Below, one piece after another: positions 17,283-18,241 of a stretch of DNA of 18,241 nucleotides; within the stretch, counting starts at the first letter, position 1; each line of letters opens with the position of its first letter. This stretch comes from Darksidea phi (lineage: Eukaryota; Ascomycota; Dothideomycetes; Pleosporales; Lentitheciaceae). The notes below the pieces were generated by a model, which did not search any database, was not told the DNA's origin, and saw nothing but the letters and a program-made list of their open reading frames with translations. The stretch covers positions 1 to 18,241 of the forward strand of contig JASJFT010000416.1 of NCBI GenBank assembly GCA_030770425.1, written 5' to 3'. The position numbers and the translations under genes are program-made.

Positions 17283-18241
17283 AAGTTATTAATATAAGAG
17301 ATACTTATAAAGGGTAATATTAAACTAACTAGTATATTAATATAAAGGGCTTTAGTCTTAAATATAGAAGTTTTAGTTCTAATATATCTCTAAGATTAAT
17401 CTATAGTATAGTTAAAGAAGGGATTATTAAATAAATATTAGTAAAGGGATTAGTTATTAGTATTTTAGTTATTATATTAGAATTAGGGGTAATCGTACTA
17501 GGATTATATATATTAGTTCTAGGCCTACTAATATTAGGGGTATTAAAACTAGATACGTATTACTTATTAATCTTAAGATATTTATTATATAGCTTACCCT
17601 TAGTTCTAGACTCTACTAAATTACTTATTATTTTTCTTCTTTTCTTTATATATATTCTTATAGTAACCCTTTTTATTATAATAGAAGTAGGTATTAATAG
17701 TCTTATATTCTTTATAGAAGGTATATAGAATATATATTATATTTAGAATTATAAGATTACTAGTATAGATTAGAACTATTATTAAGAAAAGAAATATAGA
17801 TATAAAAACCGACTAAAAAGTATTACTTAGCTAGTTATTATTTAAATAGAAGCTAGTATATATACTCTTAATATATTCTTCTACTTATTTTCTTTTCTAG
17901 ATTTATACGAAGAGCTTTATCTATTCTTTATAGTCTATATAGTCTAGTTATTTTTCTTAAAGAATAGTTATAGTATCTAGTATAGTAAAGACTTTAGTAT
18001 ATAAGACTTAGACTTTTTCTATATTAGTTTTTTCTACTTTAGTAGTTTATTTATAAAATTTAGCTTAAAAGTTTAAAAATAGCCGGCTATCTATAATAAC
18101 TTTATTAAATATAGTACTTATCTTAATTTATTCGTTAGAAGTAATATAATAGATATTAAGAATCTTTTATAGATTAGTAGTAGTTTATTATTTCTATTTA
18201 GTTAGGTTATCTAGATTAGACTATATAGTATTAAATTAGTC
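17270..18241 (-). pseudogene. gag: Element A gag remnant, partial
   Basis: C-terminal part of the structural gene; the start lies past the window. The zinc knuckle at 17648-17689 reads Y-F-Y-Y-N-K-K-G-Y-Y-K-N-I-Y, with all four metal ligands replaced by Tyr. The frame ends at TAA 17270-17272 beside the slippery heptamer. Homologous to B 12832-13803 without net indel. Confidence 0.75.

Larger units (their letters stand above)
5057..18241. other. Saturated RIP tract: no CA or TG dinucleotides
   Basis: Reading every line I find neither CA nor TG in about 13.2 kb, where base composition alone predicts several hundred of each. TA is correspondingly abundant, while CpG, CpC and CpT persist. This is the footprint of RIP at CpA on both strands, carried to completion. 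As a result no ATG, TGA, CAN, TGG or TGY codon exists on either strand. The left edge coincides with the edge of element C. Confidence 0.93.
14661..18241 (-). mobile_element. Element A (chromovirus), 5' portion, continues past window
   Basis: Continuation of A beyond B's insertion, matching B from 11417 rightwards. It covers the segment upstream of RT, protease, the gag-pol junction and part of gag. It is interrupted by insert D at 15707-16885. Its 5' LTR and gag start lie past base 18241; the last base corresponds to about 13803 in B. Confidence 0.9.

Noticed and set aside
5057..18241. Ty1/Copia assignment
   Set aside because: RT precedes integrase, the RT box is YLDD-type and a chromodomain follows integrase; all point to Ty3/Gypsy.
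1..18241. Organellar or bacterial AT-rich DNA
   Set aside because: The bias is dinucleotide-specific (CA/TG absent, CG present) and the coding remnants are eukaryotic LTR retrotransposons, so low GC is due to RIP.

Overview
The window is a gene-free, AT-rich block of a filamentous ascomycete genome made of nested Ty3/Gypsy (Metaviridae) LTR retrotransposons wrecked by repeat-induced point mutation (RIP). By eye, 5057-18241 contains no CA and no TG dinucleotide, so it has no ATG, TGA, His, Gln, Cys or Trp codon on either strand. This is the product of saturating C-to-T change at CpA on both strands. RIP at CpA is a Pezizomycotina trait; I cannot name the species. I see no host gene, rRNA, tRNA or CRISPR array. 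All recognisable coding remnants lie on the minus strand, as pseudogenes full of TAG/TAA.

Layout. (1) 1-5056, element C: the 5' LTR end and leader, gag (capsid-like region, zinc knuckle, long C-terminal extension), a candidate -1 frameshift site, protease, reverse transcriptase, RNase H and the first zinc-binding part of integrase; the rest lies beyond base 1. C is mutated almost only on one strand: CA is nearly gone from the plus strand but TG remains. (2) 5057-8233, the 3' half of element A, a chromovirus: RT start, RNase H, integrase, chromodomain. A solo LTR (E, 5347-5532, TSD ATTAG) interrupts it. (3) 8234-14660, element B: a complete copy of A's family with 177-bp LTRs, inserted in A's pol just before the RT domain with 5-bp TSD AATAT. 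(4) 14661-18241, the 5' part of A: RT leader, protease, frameshift signal and partial gag, running off the window. A 1.18-kb unclassified insert (D, 15707-16885) sits in the protease with ~15-bp flanking duplications.

A is thus the host for four insertions (B, D, E and, by inference, C). A and B act as empty-site controls for one another, which fixes three insertion junctions to the base. C is far less mutated and probably arrived last.

The most notable functional signal is at the gag-pol junction. In A and B a slippery heptamer A-AAA-AAT in the gag frame is followed 3 nt later by a 14-bp, 4-nt-loop hairpin, then pol continues in the -1 frame. The hairpin differs at three bases between A and B, yet all 14 pairs are kept. 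C has a separate A-AAA-AAC heptamer directly before an in-frame TAG, also with pol in the -1 frame.
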